DNA of 64,000 nt from an uncultured Angelakisella sp. (GCA_910585535.1 CAJUFK010000004.1:13945-77944); one strand, 5' to 3'; positions 41,880 to 50,672 are shown, counted from the first letter of the stretch. Notes: generated from the sequence alone by a model not told the origin. Numbers and translations are program-made.

Positions 41880-42143
41880 TTACGGACCCTTTTTCTCTTT
41901 GGGCGGGCGGCAATACTTCATCTCGGTTTTCAATTTCTGTAGGAGATATTCGCAGGCGTCGGCCTCCTGTTCAAATTTCCGGCAGTCGTTGGCGTTGCCC
42001 TTTTCGTCAAAGTAGAAATACTGCCAGTAGGTGTGGACCCATTCCAGAATGTGGGTGTCGGAGGACAGATGCCCGTTGATGGCGTAGAAGCTCCGGGGGA
42101 CGCCCAGCCGGTCCAGTTCCGCCTGCAATTCTTCCACCGTCAT
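41880..42143 (-). CDS. Small protein downstream of dnaC-like gene
   Basis: The 87-residue product has TVEELQAELDRLGVPRSFYA, then HILEWVHTYWQYFYFDEKGN and a basic Cys-containing tail. The pattern resembles small immunity-type or DUF proteins, but I cannot name it. AAGGAGGG precedes ATG 42143. A longer open frame runs upstream through the dnaC-like gene in another register and is not used. It starts 14 bases after the dnaC-like stop. Confidence 0.75.
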   Translation of the reverse strand: MTVEELQAELDRLGVPRSFYAINGHLSSDTHILEWVHTYWQYFYFDEKGNANDCRKFEQEADACEYLLQKLKTEMKYCRPPKEKKGP

Positions 42144-42157
42144 ACCGCCGTCCCTCC

Positions 42158-43144
42158 TTACTTTTTCTTCTCCCGCTGGCGCAGGAACCGGATGTCCTTG
42201 CCCACAAAGCTGAGGCTGGTGCAGCCGCAGAGGACCCGGCTGGCGATGCGCTCGTTGTAGGCGGCGGCCAGCTGCTCCAGGGTCAGGTTGGTGCTGAGGA
42301 TCACCGGCAGTCCTGCCGTGATGCGGTCGTTGAGGATATTGTACAGCACCGATTGGGAGAAGGCGGTGGAAAACTCCGCCCCCAGGTCGTCGATAACCAG
42401 CAGGTCGCACCGGGGAGCCATCTGGACAAAGTCCCGGTCCTCCGCCGTGGGGTCCCGGTCGAAGCGCACCCGCTCGTACCGGTCGATGATCCCCTGGGCC
42501 GAGGAGTAGAGTACCGCCGCCCCCCGGCTTGCCGTCTGCCCGGCGATGGCCAGGGAGAGGTGGGTCTTGCCCAGCCCCGTCCGCCCCAGGAAGAGAAGGC
42601 TTTCGCTTTGGCGGCTGAAGCCGTCGGCGTAGTCCCGGCACCGCTGGAGAATGGCGGCCATAACCTTTCGGGGGGAGCGGCCGCTTTGGTCCGGGGCGTC
42701 GGGATAATAGCTCAGGTCGAAGGTGTCAAAGGTGCTGCGCCCGTCCAGCGCCGCCGAGGGGAGCCCCCGGCAGCTTTCCGCCCGGAGAAGGGCCTCCATG
42801 CACTGGCAGCGCTTTCCCTCCACCGTTCCGGTGTCCTTACAGAGGGGGCATTGATATTGGGGCTCCAGGATGTCCCGGGGGAGCCCCAGGCTGTCCAGCA
42901 GCTTCCGCCGCTCCTCCTGGACCCCCCGGATCCGCCCCATGATCCCTTCGGTCTCCTCCGCCTCCCCGGAAATTGCCGCCAGGGCGATGCTTCGGGTAAG
43001 GCCCCGCAGCTGCCGGTCGTACTCCCGGAGCCGGGGGTGCCGGCTGTACAGCTCGGCCTGGCGTTGGGCCGCCTCCTGGCGGGCCTTCTGCCGCCGCTGG
43101 AGCAGAATGGCGTTGGCTGTCTCGATGGTCTTTCTTGAATACAT
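42158..43144 (-). CDS. DnaC/DnaI-like helicase loader ATPase
   Basis: This 328-residue AAA+ protein has a Cys-rich zinc site (CPLCKDTG at 99-106, then CQC at 113-115), Walker A GRTGLGKTH (about 187-195) and Walker B LLVIDDLG (about 248-255). LSTNLTLEQL is the sensor region. It should load the replicative helicase at the origin with the DnaD-like protein encoded three bases upstream. Confidence 0.93.
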   Translation of the reverse strand: MYSRKTIETANAILLQRRQKARQEAAQRQAELYSRHPRLREYDRQLRGLTRSIALAAISGEAEETEGIMGRIRGVQEERRKLLDSLGLPRDILEPQYQCPLCKDTGTVEGKRCQCMEALLRAESCRGLPSAALDGRSTFDTFDLSYYPDAPDQSGRSPRKVMAAILQRCRDYADGFSRQSESLLFLGRTGLGKTHLSLAIAGQTASRGAAVLYSSAQGIIDRYERVRFDRDPTAEDRDFVQMAPRCDLLVIDDLGAEFSTAFSQSVLYNILNDRITAGLPVILSTNLTLEQLAAAYNERIASRVLCGCTSLSFVGKDIRFLRQREKKK

Positions 43145-43147
43145 CTT

Positions 43148-44215
43148 TTATCCTCCGGAGTTCTCCTCCATCAGCCGCCGGATCTCCGAAAGGTCGAAGG
43201 AACTTTCGGGGGCCGCTGTCTGCTGGCCGGGCTTGCCGCGCTGGGCCTTGCTGCCGCTTTCCATCTCCGCCACGGCCTCCTCTGGGGTGCGGACCCCCTT
43301 TTCCTGCCAGCGGTTCAGGATGCGGTTCAGGTAGGGAAAGGCCGCCTTGCCGGTGTTGTCCACCGTCCGGTCATAGGCGAGCTTGATAATCTCCTCCCCA
43401 TACCCCAAATCGGTGAACCAGTGTTCGATGTAGTCCTTTTCCTTGGCGGAGAGGTTCCGGTCCCGGATGCCGAACAGCTCCCGAATCTTCCCCTCGTTGC
43501 CCTGCCGCCGGGCCAGCCGCTTGATCTCCGTCTCGGCGTCGTCGTAAGTATCGATGCCCTTTTCCACCCATCCGGTGACCAGCCGCTCGATCTGCCGGAT
43601 GCTGTCCTTGCCCTGCTCCCGGCTGTACTGGGCCGCCAGGAGCAGGTAGCTGGAGGAGAGGCGCAGGCCGCTGTAGAGATAGAGGAAACCCTCGGTTTCG
43701 TAGGGGGTAAGGGGGCGGCTGAGAACCTCCTGGAGGGTCTCCAGAAGCTGGGGGATCTCCGGGTCCTCCCGGATCAGCTGGTTCTGCTGGCTGGGGGTTA
43801 GCTTCCCACGGGAATGAAGGGTGACAATCTTCTGCTCCCCCACTGTCCGCTCCTCCCGCAGGGGGGCGGGGGATGGGGACGCAGGGGCCGCCGGGGCGGA
43901 CTCGGGCCCGGGGGTCCGGGGGGACTCCGCCGCAGGGACGGCAGGGGTGGCTTCCTTTTGGGGAGCGGGGGACTCCCCCTGGGAGAAAAGCCCGGCCTCC
44001 CGCCAGTAATCCAGGCAGTCCGCCGCCTTTTCGGGGGCCATTCCCAGCCGCTTGGCGATCTGCTCCAGATCCACCGGGCTTGTCCCCTCCCGGAGGGCCA
44101 AAAGGAGGACCTTCAGCTGATCTCCGGTGCAGAATTTCAGGTGTTGGTCGGCTACGGCGCAGGGAACCGGAAAAATCCTGCCCCAAAGGCCAAAATCGAT
44201 GTTGTAATCTGTCAT
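43148..44215 (-). CDS. DnaD-domain replication initiation protein
   Basis: The 355-residue protein has an N-terminal winged-helix-like region, a Pro/Ala-rich linker (about 85-125) and two DnaD/DnaB_2 domains. The second ends with FPYLNRILNRWQEKG, the YxxxIxxxW-type motif that binds DNA. It works with the DnaC-like ATPase in primosome assembly. The promoter at 44260-44288 drives both genes. Confidence 0.92.
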   Translation of the reverse strand: MTDYNIDFGLWGRIFPVPCAVADQHLKFCTGDQLKVLLLALREGTSPVDLEQIAKRLGMAPEKAADCLDYWREAGLFSQGESPAPQKEATPAVPAAESPRTPGPESAPAAPASPSPAPLREERTVGEQKIVTLHSRGKLTPSQQNQLIREDPEIPQLLETLQEVLSRPLTPYETEGFLYLYSGLRLSSSYLLLAAQYSREQGKDSIRQIERLVTGWVEKGIDTYDDAETEIKRLARRQGNEGKIRELFGIRDRNLSAKEKDYIEHWFTDLGYGEEIIKLAYDRTVDNTGKAAFPYLNRILNRWQEKGVRTPEEAVAEMESGSKAQRGKPGQQTAAPESSFDLSEIRRLMEENSGG

Positions 44216-44259
44216 GGTACCTCGTATTATAAATTGATATAAGGATGACCTGTCCCTAT

Positions 44260-44288
44260 ACTATACTACATTTCCGGCCCTGTTTCAA
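44260..44288 (-). promoter_or_regulatory. Promoter of the DnaD/DnaC-like operon
   Basis: On the minus strand TTGAAA (44288-44283), 17 bases, TATAGT (44265-44260), about 45 bases upstream of ATG 44215. Confidence 0.75.
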
Positions 44289-44315
44289 CATTTGGATGTT
44301 TTCTGTCAGAATGCC

Positions 44316-44345
44316 TTGCGCCGGGGCAAGGGTTTGGTGTATAAT
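44316..44345 (+). promoter_or_regulatory. Promoter of the TSCPD gene
   Basis: TTGCGC (44316-44321), 18 bases, TATAAT (44340-44345). It is divergent from the DnaD promoter. Confidence 0.6.
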
Positions 44346-44409
44346 AAAAACAAGCTGTTATTTTTGCAAAAGGAGGAGCGGGCCGGAACAGACGGCGCCG
44401 CAGGAAAAG

Positions 44410-44667
44410 ATGGAAGTCAGTCTCAAACCCAGGGGGGTCTGCTCCCGTTCCATCACCATGGACCTGGAGGATGGAATCGTTCGTAATATCCGCTTTACCG
44501 GGGGCTGCCCCGGCAATACCGTGGGCCTGGCCCGGATGCTGGAAGGAATGGAGGCGGAAGAGGTTGTGCGCCGCCTGAAAGGGGTGCGCTGCGGCTTTAA
44601 GTCCACCTCCTGCCCGGATCAGCTGGCCTGCGGCCTGGAGGCAGTCCTGGCCCAAAAGGAGAAGTAA
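44410..44667 (+). CDS. TSCPD domain protein (TIGR03905 family)
   Basis: The 85-residue protein shows the family signature: KPRGVCSRSI, RFTGGCPGNTVGLARMLEG and GFKSTSCPDQLACGLE. The TSCPD domain also occurs at the end of class II ribonucleotide reductases; the free form probably binds metal through its cysteines. ATG 44410 follows AGGA. The open frame begins further upstream but the promoter lies within it. Confidence 0.9.
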   Translation: MEVSLKPRGVCSRSITMDLEDGIVRNIRFTGGCPGNTVGLARMLEGMEAEEVVRRLKGVRCGFKSTSCPDQLACGLEAVLAQKEK

Positions 44668-44718
44668 GGCTCTCAGCAAAACCCGCCCCCCTTGGCCGGG
44701 GGAGAAGGAGCGTGCCGG

Positions 44719-45246
44719 ATGTTCTATACAGATGACGACATGAAGATCTACGAAGGGGAGCCCGCCCCGCCGGAAAAAACGCCGGGGGAGGAATCCGCTC
44801 AGCAGTACGTTGCCCACCGGGAAAACGGCAATCTGGAAAAGACCCGCCAGATGGGGGAGCTTCTCGCCCAGACCCTGGTGGGGGATTCCAGCCGCCTGGC
44901 CGGGGATCCCTGCTACCGCCAAAAGCTGGTGCTGCTCTCTTTTTTGGTGTCGGATGAACTGGAGGCCGGTCTTACCGACGGCATCCTGCTGAAGTCCGCA
45001 GCGGCGGCTTTCCGGAATAAGGTGGAGGAGCTGGACCCGGAGATCTTCGCCGTCATCACCGATTCCACCGCCTTTACCCTGTACATCCTCCATGACCGCA
45101 AGGTGGGGGACGACCAGTGCGGAAAGGTGCTTGCGGAACTCTGCGAACGGGACGGAGACGAGGATCTCATCCGGGAGGGGAACACCCTGGCGGAGGAGTA
45201 CCGGGCCCTGTTTTCCGGCATCATCCAAAGCTACACGTTCAAATAG
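44719..45246 (+). CDS. Conserved-looking cytoplasmic protein, unknown
   Basis: This 175-residue acidic, mostly helical protein (YRQKLVLLSFLVSDELEAG, ILLKSAAAAFRNKVEEL, LYILHDRKVGDDQCG) has no motif I can assign. GAAGGAG precedes ATG 44719. It follows the TSCPD gene by 51 bases and ends at a strong terminator, so the two form one transcription unit. Confidence 0.75.
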   Translation: MFYTDDDMKIYEGEPAPPEKTPGEESAQQYVAHRENGNLEKTRQMGELLAQTLVGDSSRLAGDPCYRQKLVLLSFLVSDELEAGLTDGILLKSAAAAFRNKVEELDPEIFAVITDSTAFTLYILHDRKVGDDQCGKVLAELCERDGDEDLIREGNTLAEEYRALFSGIIQSYTFK

Positions 45247-45255
45247 AAAAAGATC

Positions 45256-45293
45256 ACCGGCTCTTTCCGCTTCCGGGAAAGGGCCGGTTTTTA
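45256..45293 (+). terminator. Terminator after the 44719 gene
   Basis: ACCGGCTCTTTCC pairs with GGGAAAGGGCCGGT with one small mismatch, followed by TTTTT. Confidence 0.85.
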
Positions 45294-45304
45294 ACGATTA
45301 GGAA

Positions 45305-45739
45305 GTGAGGTGCGTCTTTACGAGTTATCTATTGCTTCTTCTGGGCGGGGCCTGCCAGGGCCTGATGGTGAGCATCGACGGCATCCTGGCGGACAGCCTC
45401 TCCCTTTTTGAGGTCAGCTTTTTTGTTCACGGCATCGGGGCGCTGCTGCTCCTGCTGTATATCTTCTTCCGGGGCGGCGGAAAGATCCGCCTGGGGGGCG
45501 CCCCCCTTTACGTCTACCTGGTGGGCTTTATGGGGGTGGCCCTGGTCACCACCAGCAGCTTCTGCTCCAACCGCATGGGGGCGGCCCTGACCATGGCGGT
45601 GTCGGTGGCGGGACAGATGGCGGCTTCCGCCCTGGTAGACCACTTCGGCCTCTTCGGGGTGCCGGTGATCCGCTGGAACTGGCGGCGGCTGCCCCCCTGC
45701 CTGCTGATCCTGGGGGGCCTGGCCCTGATGCTGTGGTAG
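45305..45739 (+). CDS. DMT-superfamily half transporter (DUF606/YdcZ), first subunit
   Basis: The 144-residue protein has about five membrane helices. It begins with LLLLLGGACQGLMVSIDG and later has ALTMAVSVAGQMAASALVDHFGL, the DUF606 repeat. Paired half-size genes of this family probably form heterodimers. The start is uncertain: GTG 45305 has no good ribosome site, and a TTG near 45329 is possible. Confidence 0.82.
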   Translation: MRCVFTSYLLLLLGGACQGLMVSIDGILADSLSLFEVSFFVHGIGALLLLLYIFFRGGGKIRLGGAPLYVYLVGFMGVALVTTSSFCSNRMGAALTMAVSVAGQMAASALVDHFGLFGVPVIRWNWRRLPPCLLILGGLALMLW

Positions 45740-45755
45740 AAGGGAGAGAAAAAGA

Positions 45756-46217
45756 ATGCCGCTTTTAATTACCGTCGCCCTCCTCAACGGGGCGGTAAAT
45801 ATCATCAACAAGATGGTGAACGTTGTGGCCAAGCAGTCCCTGGGAATGGCCAACGGCACCCTTATCAACTACCTGGAGGGGACCCTTATCGCCCTGGTCC
45901 TGGCCTTTTGGGTGGGGGACCGGCACCTCGTCGACCTGGGGTACCTGACCGGCATCCCCCTGGTGTACTACCTGGGAGGGGTCTTCGGCCTGGTGGCCAT
46001 GGTCCTTACCATCAAGGGGATGGAGCGGGTCCCGGTGGCTGTTTCCGCCGTGGTGGTCCTGGCGGGACAGCTGTTGGCCGGCTTTGTCATGGACGCCGCC
46101 GCCGGGCGAGTGGGCCCCAAGGAACTGGCGGGTCTCTGCCTGGTGGGAGCCGGGGTATGGTGGAACAACCGCCAAAGCCAGGCCGCCGCAGAGGCAGCGG
46201 CTACAGCTCCAAAGTGA
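45756..46217 (+). CDS. DMT-superfamily half transporter (DUF606/YdcZ), second subunit
   Basis: The 153-residue partner has the same five-helix pattern, with NGAVNIINKMVN at the start and VPVAVSAVVVLAGQLLAGFVMD in place of the first subunit's AVSVAGQMAAS. GGGAGAG precedes ATG 45756, 16 bases after the first gene. Its last five codons overlap the end of the convergent deaminase gene. Substrate unknown. Confidence 0.85.
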   Translation: MPLLITVALLNGAVNIINKMVNVVAKQSLGMANGTLINYLEGTLIALVLAFWVGDRHLVDLGYLTGIPLVYYLGGVFGLVAMVLTIKGMERVPVAVSAVVVLAGQLLAGFVMDAAAGRVGPKELAGLCLVGAGVWWNNRQSQAAAEAAATAPK

Positions 46218-46689
46218 CAGTGCGGCCTTCGGGCTGGTACTGCCGCAGGGCTACCCCTGCCAGCTGGAACATCCGCTTGGAGGCCACCACCGCGTCGCTT
46301 TCTGCGTATTTGTCCGAAAGGTAGACCACTTCCTTGATGCCGCACTGGATGATGGCCTTGGCGCACTCGTTGCAGGGGAAAAGGGTGGCGTAGAGCCTGG
46401 CGCCCTTCAGCGAACCGCCATCGTTGTTGAGGATGGCGTTTAGCTCTGCGTGGCAGACAAAGGCGTACTTGCTCTCCAGAAAGCCCCCTTCCCGGGACCA
46501 GGGCATCTCGTCGTCCTGGCAGCCGGTGGGCATCCCGTTGTATCCCACCGAGAGGATGCGGTTGTCCCCGTTGACGATGCAGGCCCCCACCTGACTGCCG
46601 GGGTCCTTGCTCCGCTGGGCGGCCAGAAGGGCCACCCCCATAAAGTATTGATCCCAGTTTAAGTACCCCTGGCGCTTTTGTGTTGTCAT
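46201..46689 (-). CDS. Deoxycytidylate (dCMP) deaminase, ComEB-like
   Basis: This 162-residue zinc enzyme converts dCMP to dUMP for thymidylate synthesis. The zinc and catalytic motifs are CHAELNAI (His, Glu) and PCNECAKAI (two Cys). GYNGMPTGCQD is typical of dCMP rather than cytosine deaminases. ATG 46689 follows AAGGAGG. The gene ends within the last codons of the + strand transporter. Confidence 0.94.
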   Translation of the reverse strand: MTTQKRQGYLNWDQYFMGVALLAAQRSKDPGSQVGACIVNGDNRILSVGYNGMPTGCQDDEMPWSREGGFLESKYAFVCHAELNAILNNDGGSLKGARLYATLFPCNECAKAIIQCGIKEVVYLSDKYAESDAVVASKRMFQLAGVALRQYQPEGRTVTLEL

Positions 46690-46753
46690 CGACAGAATCC
46701 TCCTTCTAAGGGACTTTTTGGGGAGATCCATCCCCGAAAGGTCCTCTGTTTTT

Positions 46754-47311
46754 TTATTCCTCCGGATGGGGGAAGATACCCCGCTTCGCCGCCATCAGAA
46801 GCACCCCCACCTGGGTTTTGGCGTCGGGGAGTTCCCCGGACAGAACCATCCCCACCGCTTCCTCCAAGGGGACGGGAACCACGTCCAGAAACTCGTCCCG
46901 GTCCAGATGCTGGCCGCCGGAGGCGGAGAGACCATGGGCCTCGTAGACATAGATATGCTCGGTGCAGTAGGCGGGGGTGGGGATGATCTCGGTAAGCTTA
47001 GTGAGATACCCGGCGGTGCAGCCGGTTTCCTCGGTAAGCTCCCGGGCGGCGGCCTCCATGGGGTCCTCCCCGGGCTCCAGCTTGCCGGCGGGAAGCTCCA
47101 GCAGTTCCCGCCCGGCGGCGAAGCGGTATTGGCGCACCAGAAGGATGCGCCCCTTGTCATCCACGGCAGCGACACAGGAGCCCCCATGGTGGTTTACCAC
47201 GTCCCGGCGGCTCTCCCCGCCGTCCTCCAGCTGGACCCGGTGGGCGGTCAGGGTGAAGATCTTCCCCTGGTAGAGTTGGGTTTTTTCCAGTTCCTTTTCA
47301 AAATGGGCCAT
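46754..47311 (-). CDS. Nudix hydrolase, ADP-ribose pyrophosphatase type
   Basis: The 185-residue protein has the Nudix box in GKLEPGEDPMEAAARELTEE plus TG, and the ADPRase-type RVQLEDGG and VRQYRFAAGRELLELPAG. It cleaves ADP-ribose or related nucleotides. ATG 47311 follows GAGGAGG and overlaps the ruvX stop by 14 bases. Confidence 0.94.
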   Translation of the reverse strand: MAHFEKELEKTQLYQGKIFTLTAHRVQLEDGGESRRDVVNHHGGSCVAAVDDKGRILLVRQYRFAAGRELLELPAGKLEPGEDPMEAAARELTEETGCTAGYLTKLTEIIPTPAYCTEHIYVYEAHGLSASGGQHLDRDEFLDVVPVPLEEAVGMVLSGELPDAKTQVGVLLMAAKRGIFPHPEE

Positions 47312-47744
47312 TTTCGGCTTCCTCCTCGGGATGATTTTTCCGCCAGGCCAGGTAGCTTTCCAGGATGATGGCGGCGGAAAGGGGGTCCAGGGCGGCCTTG
47401 CGCTTCTTCCCCCGGGTGTCGGTGGCGTTAAGATACCGGGCGGCGGTAATGGTGGTGCCCCGTTCATCCCAAAGGACCACGGGGAGCCCACTTTTTTCCC
47501 GGAGGAGGCCGGCGAAGTCCCGGCAGGTCTGGGCCCGGTCTCCGGCGGATCCGTCCATGTTCAGGGGATGCCCGATAACGATGCGCTCTGCGCGGTGTTC
47601 CCGGGCGGTCTGGACGATTTGGCCGGCCAGCTTTTCTGGGTCCCGCTGCCGGATGGTGCCAAGGGGAGAGGCCAGGCATTCCCCAGGGTCACAGATGGCG
47701 AGACCGGTACGTGCCTCGCCGTGATCCACGGCCAAGATCCTCAT
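47298..47744 (-). CDS. ruvX: RuvX/YqgF putative Holliday junction resolvase (pre-16S rRNA nuclease)
   Basis: The 148-residue RNase H-like protein opens with RILAVDHGEARTGLAICD and has IVIGHPLNMDGS, LWDERGTT and DPLSAAIILESYL. These are the acidic and Gly positions of the YqgF family. ATG 47744 overlaps the stop of the GNAT gene; GTG 47756 is possible. Confidence 0.95.
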   Translation of the reverse strand: MRILAVDHGEARTGLAICDPGECLASPLGTIRQRDPEKLAGQIVQTAREHRAERIVIGHPLNMDGSAGDRAQTCRDFAGLLREKSGLPVVLWDERGTTITAARYLNATDTRGKKRKAALDPLSAAIILESYLAWRKNHPEEEAENGPF

Positions 47745-48238
47745 AGGCGCCACCACAGGGTCTCCTCATGGCGGTACTTCTGGAAGCCCAGCCGCTCCAG
47801 GATCCGCTGGGAGGGATAGCTGACCAGATCGGTCTCGGCGGTGATATGGGCCACACCCGGCTGGGAGAGAGCCCAGCGGCAGATGGCCTCCACCGCCTCG
47901 GTCATGTACCCCTGGCGGCGGTAGGCGGTTCCCATGGCGTAGCTGATCTCCACCTCCCCCCGGCTGTCCGGGGGCCCCTGGAAGCCGGCGGAACCGATGA
48001 TGGTCCGGTCCTCCTTGTGGACCAGCATCCAGGGGGTGCAGTAGGGCTGGCGGCAGGGATCCCCTTCCGCCTGGGCCAGGAGCCGCCGGAGGGCTTCCAG
48101 TGGACGTTCCTCCAGGGGGATTCCGCGATAGCTGTATCCCAGCTCCCGCTCCAGGGCGGGAAGATCCTCCACCCAAAGGCGGACCTGTTCCGGGGTGAGG
48201 GGGAAGATGCGAAGGCGCAAAGTATCAATGGACGGCAT
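47741..48238 (-). CDS. GNAT family N-acetyltransferase
   Basis: The 165-residue protein has the GNAT pattern: RLRIFPLTPEQVRL, IGSAGFQGPPDSRGEVEISYAMGTAYRRQGYMTEAV (acetyl-CoA loop AYRRQGY) and RILERLGFQKY. It resembles RimJ-type ribosomal or small-molecule acetyltransferases. The substrate is unknown. It is coupled to ruvX and 12 bases after the dehydrogenase-like gene. Confidence 0.9.
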   Translation of the reverse strand: MPSIDTLRLRIFPLTPEQVRLWVEDLPALERELGYSYRGIPLEERPLEALRRLLAQAEGDPCRQPYCTPWMLVHKEDRTIIGSAGFQGPPDSRGEVEISYAMGTAYRRQGYMTEAVEAICRWALSQPGVAHITAETDLVSYPSQRILERLGFQKYRHEETLWWRL

Positions 48239-48250
48239 TCTCTCTCCTCC

Positions 48251-49054
48251 TTACAAAAAAACGATGGTGTCGTTCAGCTTCTCCAGCAGGGCCAGAACGC
48301 TGTAGGCTGCCAAGGTGGAGGAACGCTGATTTTCCCCCGCCTTAGGCTCCACCTGGATCACCGCCCGGCCAAAATCCCCTTCCAGGCGGATGGTGTGCCG
48401 CGGGGCGGAAAGTTCCGGACAGCTCGCCACTGTTACCTGGGTCTCCCCGGGGCCGTTGGTGGCCAGGGCGGTGGCGACAGCGACGTTGACATTCTTGGGG
48501 AACCGGGCGATGGCCTCCCGGGCGGAGCCGGAAAAGAGGGGTTCCTCCCGATCCTCCGGCAGGGGATAGGAAACCGCCTCCTGAAGGGAGCGGGGGGGCT
48601 TATCGTTGGCGATGGCGGCCTGCAGTCTTCCGTGGAGGCTGGCGGCCCGCATCAGGTCAAAGCCCCCGATGGCCCCGGAGGGCAGGTAGACCCGGACCCC
48701 GTTCTCCTGGGCAGTCCGGCGGACCTCCCGGAGAAAGTCCTCGTCGGCAAAGGCCCCGATGGACAGGGGGATAAGGTCGGCCCCCGCCTGGAGAATGGAG
48801 AGGGCGGCGGACTTCAAAGCGCCGCCTCCTGCCGCTTCCACCAGGTGATCCGGCCTTTGGAGCAAAAGCTCATCCAGATTGGCGCAAAAGGCGCCGCCGG
48901 TTTCTGCCGAAAGGGCCTGCGCCAGAGAGGCGTTGGCGTCGGTGACCCCCGCCAGCCGGTACCCAGGGACCAGCCCGTTGGCGATGCCCCGGGCCACAAT
49001 CTGCCCCAGCAGCCCGCAGCCAAAAATTCCTACTGTCCTGTTCCTCTTTTCCAT
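48251..49054 (-). CDS. L-aspartate dehydrogenase-like protein (NadX family)
   Basis: This 267-residue protein has an N-terminal Rossmann motif (VGIFGCGLLGQIVARGI), VEAAGGGALK, YLPSGAIGGFD and AREAIARFPKNVNVAVATAL, the aspartate dehydrogenase signature. It could make iminoaspartate for NAD synthesis or act on another amino acid, since no nadA or nadC is near. AAGGGGGG precedes ATG 49054. Confidence 0.87.
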   Translation of the reverse strand: MEKRNRTVGIFGCGLLGQIVARGIANGLVPGYRLAGVTDANASLAQALSAETGGAFCANLDELLLQRPDHLVEAAGGGALKSAALSILQAGADLIPLSIGAFADEDFLREVRRTAQENGVRVYLPSGAIGGFDLMRAASLHGRLQAAIANDKPPRSLQEAVSYPLPEDREEPLFSGSAREAIARFPKNVNVAVATALATNGPGETQVTVASCPELSAPRHTIRLEGDFGRAVIQVEPKAGENQRSSTLAAYSVLALLEKLNDTIVFL

Positions 49055-49065
49055 GGTGTCCCCCC

Positions 49066-49755
49066 TTATGTGTCGATGGATATGTTGTCCCAGTCGTCGC
49101 CGCCGTAGCCGATGAGCCAGTTAAGGGCGATGTGCCGCTCCAGGGCCACATCGGCGTCGATGCCGGCGGGGGCGGCTTTTCCGTTGATCCGGGCGTCCTC
49201 GGCGGCCCAGCGGATGCGGTAGATGAGATCGGCTTCGTCCAGGATCTCCCCGTCGGGACGCCTGCGGCTCCAGGCGGCAAATTTTTTGTAGGAGCTGGGC
49301 TGGACATTGGGGAAAAACTCCTCCAGGTCCCCCTGGAACTGTCCCCTGGGAATATCCAGGCTGGGGATCCGTCCCAGGGCCCAGGCCAGGACCACAAAGG
49401 CCTCCATCCGCCAGGTGGCGGCCTGAATGATCTGGGTCGCGGCCTCCCCGGAGAAGAGCTTTCGCTCCCTTTGGGACAGTTCCTCCCAAAGCCCCCAGCT
49501 TTGGAGGATCCCGGTAAAGTGACCGGCCACCTCCCGCTGATGCTCTTCCCCAACCTCTACAATGTTCCAGGAGCAGACGGCGGTGAGAAAGACACAGCCC
49601 GCCCGCCTGGCGATCTCCTCCTGGGAGCGGATCCTGGCTGCCCCCTCCGGCTCGATCAGGGGAAGGTGCTGGATAAAGGGGATTCCCTCCCGCGTTAGGA
49701 TCTCGATGCTCCGGGCCCTCCGGGCCTCGGCCATCGCCTGCTGTTCTTGGGTCAT
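49066..49755 (-). CDS. DUF4272 domain protein
   Basis: The 229-residue protein shows the DUF4272 layout: ARRARSIEILTREGIPFIQHLP, EEIARRAGCVFLTAV, WRMEAFVVLAWALG and WSRRRPDGEILDEADLIYRIRWAAEDA with HIALNWLIGY. Function unknown. AAGGAGG precedes ATG 49755. It is 20 bases downstream of the radical SAM gene. Confidence 0.88.
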   Translation of the reverse strand: MTQEQQAMAEARRARSIEILTREGIPFIQHLPLIEPEGAARIRSQEEIARRAGCVFLTAVCSWNIVEVGEEHQREVAGHFTGILQSWGLWEELSQRERKLFSGEAATQIIQAATWRMEAFVVLAWALGRIPSLDIPRGQFQGDLEEFFPNVQPSSYKKFAAWSRRRPDGEILDEADLIYRIRWAAEDARINGKAAPAGIDADVALERHIALNWLIGYGGDDWDNISIDT

Positions 49756-49775
49756 GGTGTTTTCCTCCTTGTTGG

Positions 49776-50672
49776 TCATTCCTGAAAAAAGGACAGCTGC
49801 TGGCTGCCATATCCCGCCCGGCTGGCGGCGATGATGTCCTCCATCCGGTATAAGAGCCCCAGCCGGTCGCATTCCCGGGCAAAGAGGCCCCACCGCTTTT
49901 TTTCGCTGGGGATGGCGCACCAGTAGCGGTCCCCGTAGGTCCGCCGGTACCGGTCCGCCAGGCCGGGAAACCGTTCCTCCAGCTTTTGGTAATAGTGGTC
50001 CCGCTGGTTCATCCGAAGGGTCATCCCCAGGCTGCTGTACAGGAACCGGGCCCCGGTCTCCTTCACCGCCTGTACCATGGCCAGAAGGTTTTCCTCACTG
50101 TCGGTGAGAAAGGGCAGCACCGGATTTAGCAGCACCCCGGCAAAGACGCCTGCCTGGGAAAGCTCCTTTACCGCCTGGAGCCTTTGGGAAGGGGGCGGGG
50201 CGTGGGGCTCGATGAGGGCGGCCAAGCGGTCGTCCGGGGTGGTGACGGTGACCATGCAGAGGATGGGGGACTGTTCCCCAATCTCCCGGAAGAGGTCGAT
50301 GTCCCGGGTGATGAGGGGGCTTTTGGTGGTGACCGAGGCCCCGAAACCGTAAGCCGCCAGCAGCTCCAGGGCATGGCGGGTGAGGAGCAGCTCCTCTTCA
50401 AAGGGGTTGTAGGGATCGCTCATAGCCCCGGTGCCTACAATGCCCGGCTTCACCTTCCGGCGCAGATCGTCCCGGATGATCCGCAGGGCGTCGTCCTTGA
50501 TCCGCACCCGGTCAAAGTCCTCCACCCCGTAGCAGGCGCTGCGGCTGTCGCAATAGATGCAGCCATGGCAGCATCCCCGGTAGATGTTCATGTTGTAGTT
50601 GATCCCGAACCACTGGCTTCCCGGGCTGTACCCGGAGACGATGGTCTTGGCAGGAACCCGTTCCAGTCCCAA
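49776..50672 (-). CDS. Radical SAM protein, spore photoproduct lyase-like (SPL) family
   Basis: The protein has about 298 residues. IYRGCCHGCIYCDSRS carries the three cluster cysteines. VGTGAMSDPYNPFE, TKSPLITRDIDL and GVLLNPVLPFLTD follow, as in Rv2578c/SPL-like proteins that act on nucleic acids or other unknown substrates. No ATG fits: TTG 50672, just before the conserved ERVPAKTIVSGYS, is the most likely start. The frame upstream lacks homology. Confidence 0.85.
   Translation of the reverse strand: MGLERVPAKTIVSGYSPGSQWFGINYNMNIYRGCCHGCIYCDSRSACYGVEDFDRVRIKDDALRIIRDDLRRKVKPGIVGTGAMSDPYNPFEEELLLTRHALELLAAYGFGASVTTKSPLITRDIDLFREIGEQSPILCMVTVTTPDDRLAALIEPHAPPPSQRLQAVKELSQAGVFAGVLLNPVLPFLTDSEENLLAMVQAVKETGARFLYSSLGMTLRMNQRDHYYQKLEERFPGLADRYRRTYGDRYWCAIPSEKKRWGLFARECDRLGLLYRMEDIIAASRAGYGSQQLSFFQE

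Noticed and set aside
41880..42641. A 253-codon minus frame extending through the dnaC-like gene
   Set aside because: Only its last 87 codons, after a strong ribosome site, are a plausible gene. The upstream part is an out-of-frame shadow of the dnaC-like gene.
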